DNA of 64,000 bases, taken from contig CABUGV010000003.1 of the NCBI GenBank assembly GCA_902491215.1, positions 62,001 through 126,000 of the forward strand, given 5' to 3'. The translations under genes were made by a program, and so were the position numbers. Below, one piece after another: positions 63,584 to 64,000 of the stretch. The notes beneath the pieces were generated by a model. That model ran no database searches. It was not told where the DNA came from and was given only the letters and a program-made list of their open reading frames with translations. The stretch is from 43-108 sp001915545 (GTDB taxonomy: Bacteria; Bacteroidota; Bacteroidia; Bacteroidales; Bacteroidaceae). Every line of letters starts with the position of its first letter. The first letter of the stretch is position 1.

Positions 63584-64000
63584 TTATTTCTTTTCGTCAG
63601 CCTTCTTGGCGTTCTTGTAGCGCTTGTTGAGTGCTGTTACAACTTCGTCTGTAACGTTATACTGGTCGCCGGCGTAGAGAACGTTGTCGATTCCGCTGCT
63701 CTTGCAGAGTATGAAGTCAAAGCCTTTCTCTTTAGCGTAGATCTTTATGAAGTTCTGTATTGTGTCTGTCAGAGCCTGCATTTCCTTCTGATATTCTTCC
63801 TGAAGGCTGTTTGAGAGTCTGCCCTGAAGTTCCTGTATGTCCTGCTGAAGTCTTGCAAGTCTTGCCTGTTCGTTGTTGAACTGCTCCTGAGTGTACTGGT
63901 TAGACTGTGCTTTCTTCTGGAACTCCTGCATCTGGTTTGCAAGGCTTCTTCCTTTCTCGTTTACAGTAGACTCAGCATTGGTTCTTTTCTTTTCGAAGTT
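63584..64000 (-). CDS. OmpH/Skp-family periplasmic chaperone (C-terminal part)
   Basis: The frame is open to the window edge; 138 C-terminal residues are visible, with an internal Met at 63931 that is not the start. Long charged, coiled-coil helices (EEYQKEMQALTDTIQNFIK) are followed by the conserved end with FDFILCKSSGIDNVLYAG and VTDEVVTALNKRYKN, typical of Skp/OmpH. Skp holds unfolded outer-membrane proteins in the periplasm. The N-terminus and signal peptide lie outside the window. Confidence 0.9.
   Translation of the reverse strand, partial: NFEKKRTNAESTVNEKGRSLANQMQEFQKKAQSNQYTQEQFNNEQARLARLQQDIQELQGRLSNSLQEEYQKEMQALTDTIQNFIKIYAKEKGFDFILCKSSGIDNVLYAGDQYNVTDEVVTALNKRYKNAKKADEKK

Overview
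The window looks like a chromosomal segment of a member of the order Bacteroidales (Bacteroides/Prevotella-like). The evidence is the gene content: an Rnf complex, serine palmitoyltransferase, a TamL-type assembly lipoprotein, a DUF4296 lipoprotein beside lspA, a long-tailed ribosomal protein S16, a TonB receptor with a carboxypeptidase-like N-terminus and a LytTR regulator. Promoters also fit, with several TAnnTTTG -7 boxes and few Shine-Dalgarno sequences. Most of the window is ordinary chromosome. The accessory part is roughly 5.2-23.3 kb, plus a smaller patch at 28-33 kb.

Layout. 1-2.2 kb is the 3' half of the rnf operon (rnfD partial, G, E, A). 2.3-5.2 kb holds envelope genes on the minus strand: a SIMPL protein, an NlpE-like lipoprotein, and a phosphodiester-glycosidase-like membrane protein coupled to a LytTR regulator. 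5.4-19.7 kb is a potassium-uptake region: a HAMP-PAS histidine kinase, a frameshifted trkH, a sigma-54 response regulator, the separate KdpD sensor half, a porin-like protein, kdpC-B-A, a 26-codon kdpF and an unnamed 32-residue membrane protein. A good sigma-54 promoter lies just upstream of that last gene. The block is interrupted by a W-rich repeat protein, a WYL protein and a DnaQ-like exonuclease. It carries scars of rearrangement: a response-regulator relic at 5.4 kb and a second, truncated exonuclease copy at 20.0 kb.

20.2-23.3 kb is an AT-rich island: a decayed IS256-family element, then a possible GIY-YIG protein, a PD-(D/E)XK protein, a protein resembling alkyladenine DNA glycosylase (AAG), and a truncated Mrr-like fragment. 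This is the best candidate here for an undescribed DNA-targeting system. 23.3-29.3 kb holds ppdK, umuDC and a YycJ/WalJ-like metallo-beta-lactamase-fold protein. 29.5-33 kb holds a DUF1349 pseudogene and a McrBC pair. 33-64 kb is mostly housekeeping: a GH38 alpha-mannosidase, tamL and a divergent SPOUT methyltransferase, a DUF4296 lipoprotein, lspA, ileS, pyrI/pyrB, rpsP, a TonB receptor, a TPR protein, glnS, a lipid-kinase-like gene divergent from serine palmitoyltransferase, an S9 peptidase, aspS, a phosphoesterase and the end of an OmpH/Skp-like gene.

Working together: the sensor half (KdpD), the kinase half, the sigma-54 activator and the sigma-54 promoter form a plausible potassium-limitation circuit for KdpFABC, although TrkH appears broken. 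WYL/exonuclease, the 21-23 kb island, UmuDC and McrBC form a scattered DNA-defence or damage-response complement. Two intergenic loci, at 28.2 and 54.7 kb, share degenerate palindromic units with an exact 22-bp period. All family calls come from reading the sequence; no database search was run.
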